A stretch of 64,000 bases of DNA, from NCBI RefSeq assembly GCF_003369915.1, contig NW_022881603.1, positions 3,038,001 through 3,102,000 on the forward strand, read 5' to 3'. The translations under genes and the position numbers were made by a program. The first letter of the stretch is position 1, and every line of letters starts with the position of its first letter. The notes under the pieces were generated by a model that made no database searches, was not told the origin of the DNA, and saw only the letters and a list, made by a program, of their open reading frames with translations. Source of the DNA: Drosophila miranda (lineage: Eukaryota > Arthropoda > Insecta > Diptera > Drosophilidae). Shown here one piece after another: positions 41,223 through 54,060 of this stretch.

Positions 41223-44200
41223 TTTTTTTCTGATTTCTAGACTTTTTTCCCCCAGCAATGATGGTATCAAATTGAGTTCGTTTTTTTTCGCTGGGCTTTA
41301 AGCTGCTTTAAAGTACAAAAGTGGAAAATCAAGGAAATGGTTGACCCCGAGGGCGATTACAGAAATCGATTGCAGACTACGGCGTTTCAGATTTCTCCCC
41401 ACTCCTGACCCCACATGACAAATCGGCACAGACCTTTTCGTTGGGCATGGTTATCCAAGCAATTAAATTCGACAAACAATGAAAGCATAAAAAAGACATC
41501 AGAACAAACGAACTTATGGGCAATTTGGGGCCAGCGAAAGAATGAGATGATAAAATTAGGCAACAGCAACGGCAACAGCAGAGGCAGAGGCAGACACAAT
41601 CAGGGCAGCATCAATGATGATTACGATTACGGATATTATTATGTTAATCGAGATTATGATTACAGTCATCAGCGCCTCATCAGGCAGGCCAGGCCACAAT
41701 CTGCTTCAGCGCCATCCCTGTTCCTGTTCCTGTCCCTGCCCCTGTCCATATTCCCATTCAAGCTCAACTTCAGCCGGGACACAGACACACAAATCTCTTG
41801 ACAAGGCAGAGGCTGCCCCAAAAGAGGCGTGCCGTGGTCTGGCTGTGGGAATGGGGGAATGAGGAAAACGGGGATGTTTTAATGCCTACACTTATACATT
41901 TTTATTTGTTGGCATTCCGCAATTTATGTTATATCTCTTGTAGCGCCTTCAAGGGAAACTCCTACGAATGCTGGCCGCGGGCAGAAAAAACTGTTTGCCT
42001 GTCCGCCACTCCCTTAGCCAGGTCGTCTGTCTGGTTGTCCGTCTGTCAGTCGGTAAGGCCGTCACTCTCTCTGTCCATTTGTTGGTGTGCTCAAAGCTCT
42101 GTCAATGGCTGGCGGGCGGCTGGCTGGAAGAGCGTCGAGCTGCCATTCCCAGGCGGCTACACTTTGAGAAAGTTTTCAGGCCTCAATGTGGGCATGGAAT
42201 CCCGTCAAAGGGCATTTCAATGAGCCGAAGGGGGAGTGGAATCTGCCAAGAGGCCAAATCAAATTATGTCCACTTTGTTGTCCTGACACCATGGACCTGA
42301 CAAATCAAAGTACGTTATGCCCGAGATGTGCTCATTAGGTCTGATATGATGATCTGAGTGTCATCTTATTGTGCTCGTCATTAGAAGTGCGTGTTCCGGT
42401 TTCTCTCTGAGGATTGAGGACTGAGGACTCACATCGATGCGTATGCGCAATGTGTATTTTGCAATTTCAAAGTTCGGCGGGCCCTCTTCCACAGGTATAG
42501 GAACACGGGGAGCATTGACTGAGATAAGTTTTTTCTTCGACTTTCAGAAATTCCTGCGGTCGGTTCGTGCCTCGGCCGTTGTAATGCTGGGAATGCTGTT
42601 TGTGATTTTTCTTGCTTGCCCTTTCTTTTTGCACATTTTTTACCATGTCGCAGCAGTGCTTTCCCCCTTCTCTCTCTCCCTTTCGCTGTACCTACTCCGT
42701 TGTTTATTTTTCCGTGTTTCCGCTGCTCATTCTTTCTCGAAAGTCACTCACGCGTAAGGCACGTTGCGTGCTTTATGAATCTCCCCTGGGTTCCTTCTCT
42801 ATTACGAGTACGAGTACGAGTACAAGTACCTTCTAGACAGCTTCAACTTACTTCTCTCCATCTATGAGCGATTCTCTCTCCTTTTTCTTGCTCGTGGCGT
42901 TCTCCTACTTATTTCCGGGTGATTTTCAACTGCGTCCTTTGTGCTTTTCCTCAGAGCACCATTTCCTTCTCGGCACTCTTGTTTATTAAGTCTAATTCAA
43001 TTCTGTATGAATTTTATTTGTTGCTTACATTAAGGCGCGAAGTCCTGGTCTTAGCTTCGTCTTGAAGATCTAGGGTTCCTTTTCAGGAGCGCTGAGAAGG
43101 GCTGAGTGGGGAGGGCTGTCGTCGCAGTTGTAATTACACACTTGCCCATTTCGGGAAGGGAGGGGGAGGGAGTTCTTCAATGAAGGTTTTTAATTAAAAC
43201 TTCGATAAATAAGCTCAATTTATCCAGGAAGAAATTTACAATTTAACAAAGGCAAAACAACGCTCTTTCCTGTGTCTCTCCATGTCGCTCCATGTCCCTC
43301 CCTGCCCCTCCGTGTCTCTGCCTCTCATCCGCTTGTGTGCATTTCTTTGAGAGTGCAGATTTCCCCCATTTTAATTGAAATTTGCCAAGGCAAGGCGGAG
43401 ACATGCTTGGTTACACAACGGCGCAGGCAGAACGAGAAGGATGCCAACAAAATTAATTTGACAAAGTACATTCAGAGGAGAGGGGCAAAAATCGTAAATA
43501 AATATCTATAATATTGCATTGGCCACATTTTTCATGGCTCTAGCATTTGCAAAGTGCATTCCTGCTCTGATTTGGGTAATTTGAAAAGGCTTGATTGCAT
43601 TTGCAGCAACATGCATATAAATTTGAGTTAGCATGTGGATCCCAGGCAGGGGACTCCTCTGACTGGAGGAGAACAAGTGCTGTTAGGGTGGCTCATAAAT
43701 TTTTATCGCTCTTGACATAGACACACACACACACGCACAGAGCCCTAAAGACAAAGAGAGCGAAAGAGCGAGCGCCAAGTAAGCACACATGAGCTGCCAA
43801 AATTGCTAGACACACAGAGACACAGGACGCAGTGAAAGTGCCCCCAAGTGGATCGGAGACGGGGACAAGTCAAATCAATTGACGCCAAGACGCATCTGCA
43901 CACAGATTCAGACACAGTCACAGCCATTTTTATTGTCATTGTGTTTTCCATGTGTGCGCGTGTATGGGTGAGCCATACGATTAACCTACAAACAGAGGCA
44001 GGAGGGACAGAAGTCGGAAAAGTCTGTGGCAGGTCCACATGCAACTGCAACAGTTGCACACTGAGCCAGACATACATGCCCCATGGACGTGTGGACGTGT
44101 AGATGTGTGTTACGACCGACCCGACGGCGGCGACAATCGTGAACAAGGTTTACACTCTTTTGGCCAAAAGGCAAACACAACGAGTGGCGGCAAGTGAGTA

Positions 44201-44762
44201 AGTCTGTTTATGCCAGTCTGTGTCCCCTCTCACTTACCTCTTTTTCCACTCACCCCCTCCAGTGTCTCTGGTTTGTTTGTGTTTTTATTTTCCGGTTCAA
44301 CAGATGCTGACAGTCGATGACAGGGCAACCCGAAAAAGGGCAGCGCGAAAAATCTGCACCTGCCCCAGCTCCAGAGCCAGCCCCGAACACCGCTCCCTCT
44401 TGCGCCTGATTAAGTTTTTGCATTAATTTTCTTGCATCCTCGACGATGTCCGCCCCTTAGATCGGAGCTTTAGCCCTCGTCCTCGCCTTGCTCTGCCTTG
44501 TTTGCTTAGCCATTAGCCGTGGAAGCTGTGACCCGCGTGGCATGGCTTTGGCTTTGAGGATGCGGGCGGGCTCCTAGCCGTTTGCTGACCTTTCTCTCCG
44601 CAGCTTCTTCTTCGGCTTCTGCCAGATTTTGCCTTGCTGGCTTTTCACGCTTCGGCTGCAATCAAATTTATAGGATGCCCCCTGAAACTTCTCCCCCTTC
44701 ATCAGCAGCACACAAATCGCACAAAGTCGATTACGAAATTTGCCTGTGGAAGGCAACCTTTT
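41223..44762. other. Non-coding DNA without recognisable gene
   Basis: Mixed-composition DNA with short simple repeats: CAACGG/CAACAG and AGAGGC words near 41560-41595, ACGAGT copies at about 42805-42830, and an (AC)n tract at about 43721-43735. No coding exon, RNA gene or transposon recognised. Confidence 0.5.
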
Positions 44763-45100
44763 TATACCCGATACTCAAAATGAGTATTGGGGTATATTAG
44801 ATTTGTGGTAAAAGTGGATGTGTGTAACGTCCAGAAGGAATCGTTTCCGACCCCATAAAGTATATATATTCTTGATCAGCATCAATAGCCGATTCGATTG
44901 AGCCATGTCTGTCTGTCCGTCTGTCCGTCTGTCCGTCCGTCCGTCTGTCCGTCCCCTTCAGCGCCTAGCGCTCAAATACTATAAGAGCTAGAGCAACGAT
45001 GTTTTGGATCCAGACTTCTGTGATATGTCACTGCTACAAAAATATTTAAAAACTTCGCCCCGCCCACTTCCGCCCCACAAAGGACGAAAATCTGTGGCAA
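44763..45100 (+). mobile_element. DINE-1 copy 7a, 5' part, plus orientation
   Basis: The first ~338 bp of an element (TATACCC start, (GTCY)n at about 44907-44952) stop in the conserved CGAAAATCTGTGGC word and are joined to an inverted partial copy. Confidence 0.85.
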
Positions 45101-45566
45101 AAATTCTGGCTATAATCATTATACGATCTGGTTCAGATTTTGCACTGTAGAAGATATGGTCATCCTCACCGATTCTGCGTTTTTGGTTTTATCGTATCTT
45201 TAAAAATGTGGATGCCACAGATTTTCGTCCTTTGTGGGGGCGGAAGTGGGCGGGGCGAAGTTTTGAAATATTTTTGTAGCAGTGACATATCACAGACGTC
45301 TGGATCCAAAACATCGTTGCTCTAGCTCTTATAGTCTTTGAGCACTAGGCGCTGAAGGGGACGGACGGACGGACGGACGGACGGACGGACGGACGGACGG
45401 ACGGACAGACGGACAGACAGACAGGGCTCAATCGACTCGGCTATTGATGCTGATCAAGAATATATATACTTTATGGGGTCGGAAACGATTCCTTCTGGAC
45501 GTTACACACATCCACTTTTACCACAAATCTAATATACCCCAATACTCATTTTGAGTATCGGGTATA
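45101..45566 (-). mobile_element. DINE-1 copy 7b, 5' part, minus orientation
   Basis: About 466 bp corresponding to 51506-51967 and 59078-59574. With copy 7a it forms a large inverted repeat of about 330-bp arms. This copy is the left border of the segmental duplication. Confidence 0.85.
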
Positions 45567-46930
45567 AAAAAGAGGGACGCAGCAATTTTCTGCTTTATTC
45601 TCTGTGATTTTTCCCTGTCTGATGATTTTGAAAACATTTGCAGTTTTCGGGTACTCGAGCAGACACGGCCTGCAAAAGTTTACAGAGGCCCTCGCTCTTT
45701 GAGTTGTTGATGACATGTTTGGGTGCCAGATAGAAACAACAGAAAATGTCAACAGCAGGAAAGTTTTCATTTGCGAAAAACAGGAAAAATTAATTCAAGT
45801 TCCGCTCGCTCCCTCAGCGCGCTGTGCTTTAAAATGTAAAGCGAAAACTTTTGGCCGGTCCCGCAGTTCTTTTGCAATATATTTATGTATGTTCTCTCCG
45901 GCCCCGACCCCAGTCCCGGTCTCGGTCCCGCCCCCGGCCCATGCCAAGGCACAGATGTCGCCGGTACTCGTACTCGTAGGTTGCCAACTGTCTTGCGACT
46001 TCTGCGTGGGCCTAGCAGATTTAATTAAATTTTTCTGTGTAGCGGAAAACATTGTCAGGGCTGCTTCTTGCGCCAAAGTTCGCCGGGTTGCTGGGGCACT
46101 CGGAAAAGAATTAAATTCTATGATAGATAGTCCCCCATGGCATACGCATATTGATATTCCCCTGCCCTTCCATGCAACTAGCATCATGACTCCGATGCAT
46201 TCAGAGTTTCTCTCCAGCTCTTACACACTACGAGAGATTCACGTCGCATTAGCCAGTGAAAAAGCGTCTATTCCTGGCCCCCTTTACGCCAGGTTCTTTG
46301 AGAGCGATGCAAATGAATATGCTCACCACTCACCACCTGTGTGGCCGGCAGCGCAGGGATTTCCAAAACGGTGAAACGGGTGAAGCAAGGAAAATGTTGT
46401 ATGGAGCAACAAACTTCACTGGCAGACAGATTTCCCATTAAAGTTTATCAGCATCACAATGTAAAATGGCGGTGAATTTGCACTGTACCTTCCAGAGAAG
46501 CGGCAGAGTCAAACAAACGAGCAATAATCTTCGTTATTTTTCTGCATCAGAATCAGAACTTCCCTACGCTCGTACTTAGACTGCTGATAAACACTTCATT
46601 AGTATTCCAGAATGAACCCAGCAATTAGATATCCTACCAACTGGCTCAACTGGCTACTCTGTCCGTAGAGAGCACCTGGCACGCAGGATAGGCAGGTGTT
46701 GAATATTCAGTTACGTATTTATCAAAATTTTTCCCAGCTATGTGCAGTGGCCCCAAGGCGACCCCAAGCCCCCGCAATATGTGCACTTGCCTGGAATAGA
46801 TTGCATTTTCCCTGGAAACCTAATTATATCATGTTGAAATTAGAGGAGGTGGGTGGAGAGCAGACTGCCGTGTAGTTGTGCGAGTGTAGCCGGCGTGCTG
46901 CCCAGGTGCAAACTGCTCTTGACTTGGAAA
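45567..46930. other. Non-coding part of the duplicated unit, copy 1
   Basis: Repeated at 51968-53330 and 59575-60938. A 219-codon frame is present in units 1 and 3 but is interrupted by a one-base C-run difference in unit 2 (near 52333), has low-complexity Pro/Val stretches and no recognisable domain. I regard it as non-coding. Confidence 0.5.
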
Positions 46931-47271
46931 CGAGGGGGAACGTTGTGAGTTGCTGCGGACACCGCAACTCTACGGTTATACCCGATACTAAGTCAGTATG
47001 GCTCTCCTCCGGCAGACGCCGCTAATATTAAACGACACGACAAAGAGTGCGTGCGAGAGAGACAGAAAATCAGCCACTGCAAATTGATTTGTTCCTATTG
47101 GCTATAAAAATGATCTGATCTGATCCAGATTCAGCAATCTGATAGATATGGTCATTATCTATGATTCTGCGTTTTTAGTTTTCTCGAATGTGCAATATTG
47201 TGGATGCAACAGATTTTCGTCCTTTGTGTGGGCGGAAGGGGGTGGGGTGAAATTTTGAGATACACGTTGTT
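46931..47271 (-). mobile_element. DINE-1 copy 8, interrupted by BEL/Pao insertion
   Basis: The terminal ~341 bp of an element, with a ~27-bp internal deletion after GACAGAAAATCAG relative to copies 1 and 9. It ends where the LTR begins at 47272. The rest of this DINE-1 copy is not found on the other side of the retrotransposon fragment in this unit. Confidence 0.85.
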
Positions 47272-47662
47272 TGAGATGCCAAGCTTTTTTGGCACCTATG
47301 TGTTTCAAAAATGAAAAGAGATTTTGGGTTAAACTTTATAATTCGTATTTAATCTTGGTGGCTTAGCGGAAGCCGATTGCTTGCTATTGCCAGATAAACT
47401 TTATGCGAGATCGATATGCAACCAATGCGCAGAGGGGTTAGCATAGAACTAAACTATAGACGACGGCGTTAGATCAATGTGATTGCCGAGGTGGCGGCAG
47501 CAGATCAAAGTAGTTGCCGAAGTGGCGGCGGCAGATAGCCCCTTTAGCGGGAGAGCGCAGCAGCTCTGCAGAACGTCAACGTTTTACAACATAGGCGGCT
47601 CTCTCTGCTCATACAATAATAATGTTAAAGTTACGGTTATTCTTCAGCGGCTGGCCCGAACA
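47272..47662 (-). repeat. BEL/Pao 3' LTR, unit 1
   Basis: 391 bp with TG...CA ends (TGAGATGCCAAG to GGCCCGAACA on the plus strand). It is preceded in element sense by a purine tract at 47663-47680. It differs in sequence from the LTRs at 7986 and 13984, so this is another BEL/Pao family. Confidence 0.8.
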
Positions 47663-48461
47663 TACTCCCCCCGTTGGGAGCTAGTCTCTCAACAGATTCC
47701 TTAAGGGGCAGCAAACATAGCCGAGGGACGGCCCTCCTGATGTTTCCTGAGGATGTCTTCAGGTCAGCGACGCGACACACTCCGTCCTTGCCCAAAACGA
47801 CATCGACCACTCTAGCCAGTGGGCAACGCATTCGAGGAAGATTTTCGTCCTTCACCAGAACGAGGTCGTTCTTACAGATGTTTTGCGCGGGGGTACGCCA
47901 CTTCGCGCGCTCTTGCAAAAGAGTGAGATACTCTTCGCGCCAACGGCTCCAAAATATTTGCTGTAGTTGGGTGACCCGCTGCCAGCCATCCAGACGATTG
48001 TAGTTCAGCTTCGTTAGGTCAGGCTCGAGGATTTGCTCATGGGGGCCGCCTAAAAGCAGATGAGCAGGAGTCAAAACGTCTAAATCATCAGGATTTTCTG
48101 AAAGCGAGAGCAAAGGGCGAGAGTTAACAATTGCAGTGATCTGACAGATCAGAGTGCGCAGCTCGTCGAAGCTAAGCACAGATGGTCCAACTGAGCGGTA
48201 CAGGTGATATTTTGCGGTCTTCACGGCCGCTTCCCACAACCCGCCAAAATGCGGAGAGCGAGGTGGGATGAAACGCCAGTCGATCGAGTCAGCCAAGCAG
48301 GATTCGTGGAGCTCCTTCATATGCGGTTCGCTGAGACAAAGCTTCTTTAGCTCCAGAAGCTCGTTCTTGGCCCCAACGAAGTTTGTCGCATTGTCCGACC
48401 AAATTTGACTTGGCCTTCCTCGAGTGGAAGTAAAACGCTTTAGTGCGCCTAGAAACGATGC
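47637..48461 (-). pseudogene. BEL/Pao integrase C-terminal fragment, unit 1
   Basis: The minus-strand frame from the break at 48461 to the stop at 47637 encodes the end of an integrase: WSDNATNFVGAKNELLELKK, the HFGGLWEAAVKTAKYH segment with the catalytic Glu, and the BEL tail (NSRPLLSLSENPDDLDVLTP). The first catalytic Asp, HHCC domain, RNase H, RT and gag are absent, since the element is cut at 48461 and joined to unrelated DNA. It cannot transpose on its own. Confidence 0.9.
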
Positions 48462-50842
48462 TCATTAAGTCCTCGCTGAGGACTCACTCCGCTTGCCTCC
48501 CCGGACTGGGAACGCGCCAAGTGTAAAGTGTTTGCCCAAGTGGCGGACGGCCAAAAGAACGCGACCTCGCCCCGTCAAAGCTTATTTATAGATACGAGTA
48601 CCTCAACAAAGTTTTTAATAACACTTAAGTCGGGAAAATAAAAGGTGTGCGCCAGGATATTCGCCGGGCAATGCAATAGGAGGAGAGGAGGCAGACACAC
48701 ACTTGAACCCAGCTCCCTGGTCGCTGTTCTCGTCGGTCATTTGCTGTGATTAGTATAAATGTGTAACAGGTAGTGACCCATTTTCCGGACACCATTGAAT
48801 CAGAAAGAGGATATGGCTTTAAAGACCAGCCACCGCGGGGAAAGTGCTCCGGATACACTCAGCGGATAAAAGAGCATCGGACACCGCCATGACGAAAAAG
48901 ACAACCGATGTTACTACGTTTTCGAAAACTTACACTCATTTTAGTACAAAAATGTGGGATAGGATGGTACAGAAAATAGGATTATAATATTGATTTGTTG
49001 ATTTTTCTCAGTGTAGCTCTGGGTCTGCGCTTGTGAGAGTTTGTGTCCATGTCGGCAAGAGATGCTCGCGTGAGTTGAATCCACTTTTTGAAGCCAGCAG
49101 CTCGTTTCACGAAGATTAACATCAAGCACACCTCTGGGGGCGTCATGTGTGCGTGGAGGGCGTGTTAGACGGAGCCATAAAGAGCCGCCATCATCGCTGT
49201 AATCAACACTTTAAGGCCAACACGCTTGTTGGCCCCGTTTTGGCGCCACCATTTTGTAATCATTAAGCTGTGTCGACGACCCTTAGAGCGACGAGAGAAA
49301 GGGGTATTGTACGACGGGACGCCAGCCTGACCAGAATCGACATTGGTATTGCCACCAGCCTCATAAAATAATTTGTTTATAGCTGCGACCGTTTTTGGCC
49401 CCATTAGCAGTTCAAATCCATGGCAATAAATCTCCGAGCTGGAGGCAGGCCAGGCGAACTCCTTTGCAGCAGAAAGCCTGATGCCAGATGCCAGACATAA
49501 AAGCGTATTTTATGACTTAAGCACCACAAAGCCACATGACGCACAGCCCACGGGCGACGGCAAAGACACACATGCGGAAAGTTAATCACACATAAAATGT
49601 GATACTTTACTACAAAATTCGACGTTGGACCCAATAAAGTTTCCCAATTGTTGGGCTGGCTCAATTTCGTCGTAACACAAAATAAATTGCATTTTGTGGA
49701 TTTTGCATTAACAAATTACAAACAAATGAAGTTTCCCCTAAAAACAATCTCAATTAGTTGTGGTCCGAGTGCTGCTGGCCACAGCATTCCGGCCAGAGCC
49801 ATTCCAAGCTAAGTTCACTCGAAGAAAAGCAGGGAGCGAACTAATACCCTTCGGGCTAAGAAAAATTTCAGGTTATCTTTGAGCCGCACAGCACTAATCC
49901 ATCATATCCTCCTAGAAAACCAGAAAGAAATAAACGGTATTTTCGTGATAAAACATGAAATAACACCCTTCTTTATTGCTAATCGATCCACAAAGTAAAT
50001 GTGTGCCATCAATCCTTTGTGGCACATATTTCTCACTGTGTGGCTGCGGATAGCTAAAGGTTAACGCATGTCCATCATCCGCAACAGAGGCAGTCAACAT
50101 GGCCCCGGTGCGATCGAGCGGAAGTACGCAATCTCACACACACACACACACACACCACACGCACACACGTACATATTCGGGACCCCAAGCCCTGGCAAAC
50201 TTTTCTGCGGAAGCTTTTGTAAGAGCGGTTTCGAAGAAGTTTTGATCTACCTGCGGCATTTGAGGCATTTTAATCAACTATGGGCCATCAACTTGGCATG
50301 GGGCTAATAAATATTGGGAAACTCTCTGGCCCCCAGTGATTGGCGTGGCCTGGACTGTGTCCAGATGCAGATGGGAAAGTTAGCTTGCCATTCACAAGTG
50401 ACAGACGGACTGTATCTACATATCTATCTTTTCCGTTGTAATCCCCCAGAGATACTAGCAGTTTTTAGAGTGAGTCGGGGGTTGTTATCATGTCACATAC
50501 TCCATCTTGCCATTGCACACAAATCCTTGACTCCTTGAGTGCATCGTTCTGGCCCATTGGTGTGGGAAGCAGGCAAATGTGCTTTTGATGACATTTTAAA
50601 TGCTGTCCGTCGTGTCAGGGAATGCCAAAGCAGCAAGAGCATCAGCACTAGCATCAACCACTCTGGCCTGATCCCGATCCAACCTTCATGAAGCTAATCA
50701 ACCCGTTTTCCCTATTTTCAATTGACGTGTTTTCCAGCTTGTGATTCCGTTTTGGCTTTTGGCCTCAAAAGAGAGCTCAACTCATTCGTAGAAATCGAAA
50801 GGGGAAAAACATAAATTGGTTTCCAACAAAGCTAGCATAAAA
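48462..50842. other. Non-coding part of the duplicated unit, copy 1
   Basis: Begins at the retrotransposon breakpoint with a 7-bp-stem palindrome (AGTCCTC-GCT-GAGGACT, 48468-48484). It holds a (CA)n tract at 50134-50155. No coding exon or RNA gene recognised. Repeated at 54860-57081 (with 1176 bp repeated again to 58257) and then to 58415. Confidence 0.5.
50134..50155. repeat. (CA)n microsatellite
   Basis: About 11 CA units; the copies at about 56532-56551 and 57708-57727 are slightly shorter. Confidence 0.8.
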
Positions 50843-51967
50843 CGAGGTGGAACGTTGTGAGTTGCTGCGGACACCGCAACTCTACAGTTATATCCGATAC
50901 TAAGTCAGTATGGCTCTCCTCCGGCAGACGCCGCTAATATTAAACGACACGACAAAGAGTGCGTGCGAGAGAGACAGAAAATCAGTCTGAGCGTGACGTC
51001 GGGCGCTGCGTAGCCAGTGCAAATTGATTTGTTCCTTTTGGCTTTAAAAATTTTCTGATCTGGTCCAGATTCAGCAATCTGATAGATATGGTCGTTATCT
51101 ATGATTCTGCGTTTTTAGTTTTCTCGAATGTGCAATATTGTGGATGCAACAGATTTTCGTTTTTTGTGTGGGCGGAAGGGGGTGGGGCGAAATTCTGAGA
51201 TATACGTTTTATAGTGACATCTAACAGAAGTGCGGATACCAAATTTAGTTTTTCTAGCCTTAATAGTCTCTGAGATTTGTGGATGCCCCAGATTTTCGTC
51301 CTTTGCGGGGGCGGAAGGGGGTGTGGCGAAATTTGGACACGAAACGGTCAAGGTCCGATATCACAGGAGTGTGGATACCAAATTTGTTTGCTCTGGCTCT
51401 TATAGGTTCTGAGATCCTTGAACTCATATTTTGCAATTGGCAAAGCCGACCATGAAACCTGTGTGTTAGAGAGAGACAGAGCGAGAAAGAATGAAATTGT
51501 TTTCTTGATTCTGGCTATAATCATTATACGATCTGGTTCAGATTTTGCACTGTAGAAGATATGGTCATCCTCACCGATTCTGCGTTTTTGGTTTTATCGT
51601 ATCTTTAAAAATGTGGATGCCACAGATTTTCGTCCTTTGTGGGGGCGGAAGTGGGCGGGGCGAAGTTTTGAAATATTTTTGTAGCAGTGACATATCACAG
51701 ACGTCTGGATCCAAAACATCGTTGCTCTAGCTCTTATAGTCTTTGAGCACTAGGCGCTGAAGGGGACGGACGGACGGACGGACGGACGGACGGACGGACG
51801 GACGGACAGACGGACAGACAGACAGGGCTCAATCGACTCGGCTATTGATGCTGATCAAGAATATATATACTTTATGGGGTCGGAAACGATTCCTTCTGGA
51901 CGTTACACACATCCACTTTTACCACAAATCTAATATACCCCAATACTCATTTTGAGTATCGGGTATA
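50843..51967 (-). mobile_element. DINE-1 copy 9, full, subfamily A, between units 1 and 2
   Basis: 1125 bp in minus orientation. The right part (from ~51506) equals copy 7b, so the unit 1/unit 2 junction lies within this element. (GGAC)n at about 51765-51812. Confidence 0.88.
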
Positions 51968-53330
51968 AAAAAGAGGGACGCAGCAATTTTCTGCTTTATT
52001 CTCTGTGATTTTTCCCTGTCTGATGATTTTGAAAACATTTGCAGTTTTCGGGTACTCGAGCAGACACGGCCTGCAAAAGTTTACAGAGGCCCTCGCTCTT
52101 TGAGTTGTTGATGACATGTTTGGGTGCCAGATAGAAACAACAGAAAATGTCAACAGCAGGAAAGTTTTCATTTGCGAAAAACAGGAAAAATTAATTCAAG
52201 TTCCGCTCGCTCCCTCAGCGCGCTGTGCTTTAAAATGTAAAGCGAAAACTTTTGGCCGGTCCCGCAGTTCTTTTGCAATATATTTATGTATGTTCTCTCC
52301 GGCCCCGACCCCAGTCCCGGTCTCGGTCCCGCCCCGGCCCATGCCAAGGCACAGATGTCGCCGGTACTCGTACTCGTAGGTTGCCAACTGTCTTGCGACT
52401 TCTGCGTGGGCCTAGCAGATTTAATTAAATTTTTCTGTGTAGCGGAAAACATTGTCAGGGCTGCTTCTTGCGCCAAAGTTCGCCGGGTTGCTGGGGCACT
52501 CGGAAAAGAATTAAATTCTATGATAGATAGTCCCCCATGGCATACGCATATTGATATTCCCCTGCCCTTCCATGCAACTAGCATCATGACTCCGATGCAT
52601 TCAGAGTTTCTCTCCAGCTCTTACACACTACGAGAGATTCACGTCGCATTAGCCAGTGAAAAAGCGTCTATTCCTGGCCCCCTTTACGCCAGGTTCTTTG
52701 AGAGCGATGCAAATGAATATGCTCACCACTCACCACCTGTGTGGCCGGCAGCGCAGGGATTTCCAAAACGGTGAAACGGGTGAAGCAAGGAAAATGTTGT
52801 ATGGAGCAACAAACTTCACTGGCAGACAGATTTCCCATTAAAGTTTATCAGCATCACAATGTAAAATGGCGGTGAATTTGCACTGTACCTTCCAGAGAAG
52901 CGGCAGAGTCAAACAAACGAGCAATAATCTTCGTTATTTTTCTGCATCAGAATCAGAACTTCCCTACGCTCGTACTTAGACTGCTGATAAACACTTCATT
53001 AGTATTCCAGAATGAACCCAGCAATTAGATATCCTACCAACTGGCTCAACTGGCTACTCTGTCCGTAGAGAGCACCTGGCACGCAGGATAGGCAGGTGTT
53101 GAATATTCAGTTACGTATTTATCAAAATTTTTCCCAGCTATGTGCAGTGGCCCCAAGGCGACCCCAAGCCCCCGCAATATGTGCACTTGCCTGGAATAGA
53201 TTGCATTTTCCCTGGAAACCTAATTATATCATGTTGAAATTAGAGGAGGTGGGTGGAGAGCAGACTGCCGTGTAGTTGTGCGAGTGTAGCCGGCGTGCTG
53301 CCCAGGTGCAAACTGCTCTTGACTTGGAAA
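51968..53330. other. Non-coding part of the duplicated unit, copy 2
   Basis: Counterpart of 45567-46930, with a one-base deletion in the C run near 52333. No gene recognised. Confidence 0.5.
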
Positions 53331-53669
53331 CGAGGGGAACGTTGTGAGTTGCTGCGGACACCGCAACTCTACGGTTATACCCGATACTAAGTCAGTATGG
53401 CTCTCCTCCGGCAGACGCCGCTAATATTAAACGACACGACAAAGAGTGCGTGCGAGAGAGACAGAAAATCAGCCACTGCAAATTGATTTGTTCCTATTGG
53501 CTATAAAAATGATCTGATCTGATCCAGATTCAGCAATCTGATAGATATGGTCATTATCTATGATTCTGCGTTTTTAGTTTTCTCGAATGTGCAATATTGT
53601 GGATGCAACAGATTTTCGTCCTTTGTGTGGGCGGAAGGGGTGGGGCGAAATTTTGAGATACACGTTGTT
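53331..53669 (-). mobile_element. DINE-1 copy 10, interrupted by BEL/Pao insertion
   Basis: Counterpart of copy 8 with the same internal ~27-bp deletion; two single-base run-length differences. Confidence 0.85.
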
Positions 53670-54060
53670 TGAGATGCCAAGCTTTTTTGGCACCTATGTG
53701 TTTCAAAAATGAAAAGAGATTTTGGGTTAAACTTTATAATTCGTATTTAATCTTGGTGGCTTAGCGGAAGCCGATTGCTTGCTATTGCCAGATAAACTTT
53801 ATGCGAGATCGATATGCAACCAATGCGCAGAGGGGTTAGCATAGAACTAAACTATAGACGACGGCGTTAGATCAATGTGATTGCCGAGGTGGCGGCAGCA
53901 GATCAAAGTAGTTGCCGAAGTGGCGGCGGCAGATAGCCCCTTTAGCGGGAGAGCGCAGCAGCTCTGCAGAACGTCAACGTTTTACAACATAGGCGGCTCT
54001 CTCTGCTCATACAATAATAATGTTAAAGTTACGGTTATTCTTCAGCGGCTGGCCCGAACA
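53670..54060 (-). repeat. BEL/Pao 3' LTR, unit 2
   Basis: 391 bp, offset 6398 from the unit 1 LTR. Confidence 0.8.

Larger units (their letters stand above)
45101..51505. repeat. Segmental duplication, unit 1
   Basis: About 6.4 kb with near-identity to 51506 onwards (offset 6405 at the left end, 6398 through most of the unit). Content in order: partial DINE-1, 1.36 kb non-coding, DINE-1 with nested BEL/Pao 3' end, 2.4 kb non-coding, and the left part of a full DINE-1. Confidence 0.92.

Noticed and set aside
45715..46374. A 219-codon plus-strand frame, also at 59723-60382 and interrupted in unit 2
   Set aside because: Only one is interrupted because the copies are nearly identical, so repetition is not evidence of selection. 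Low-complexity Pro/Val tract, long overlapping frames on the other strand, no domain.
47272..48461. Relation of this BEL/Pao fragment to the element at 7986-14355 as the same family
   Set aside because: LTR length (391 against 372) and sequence differ and the integrases differ at many residues. Same superfamily only.
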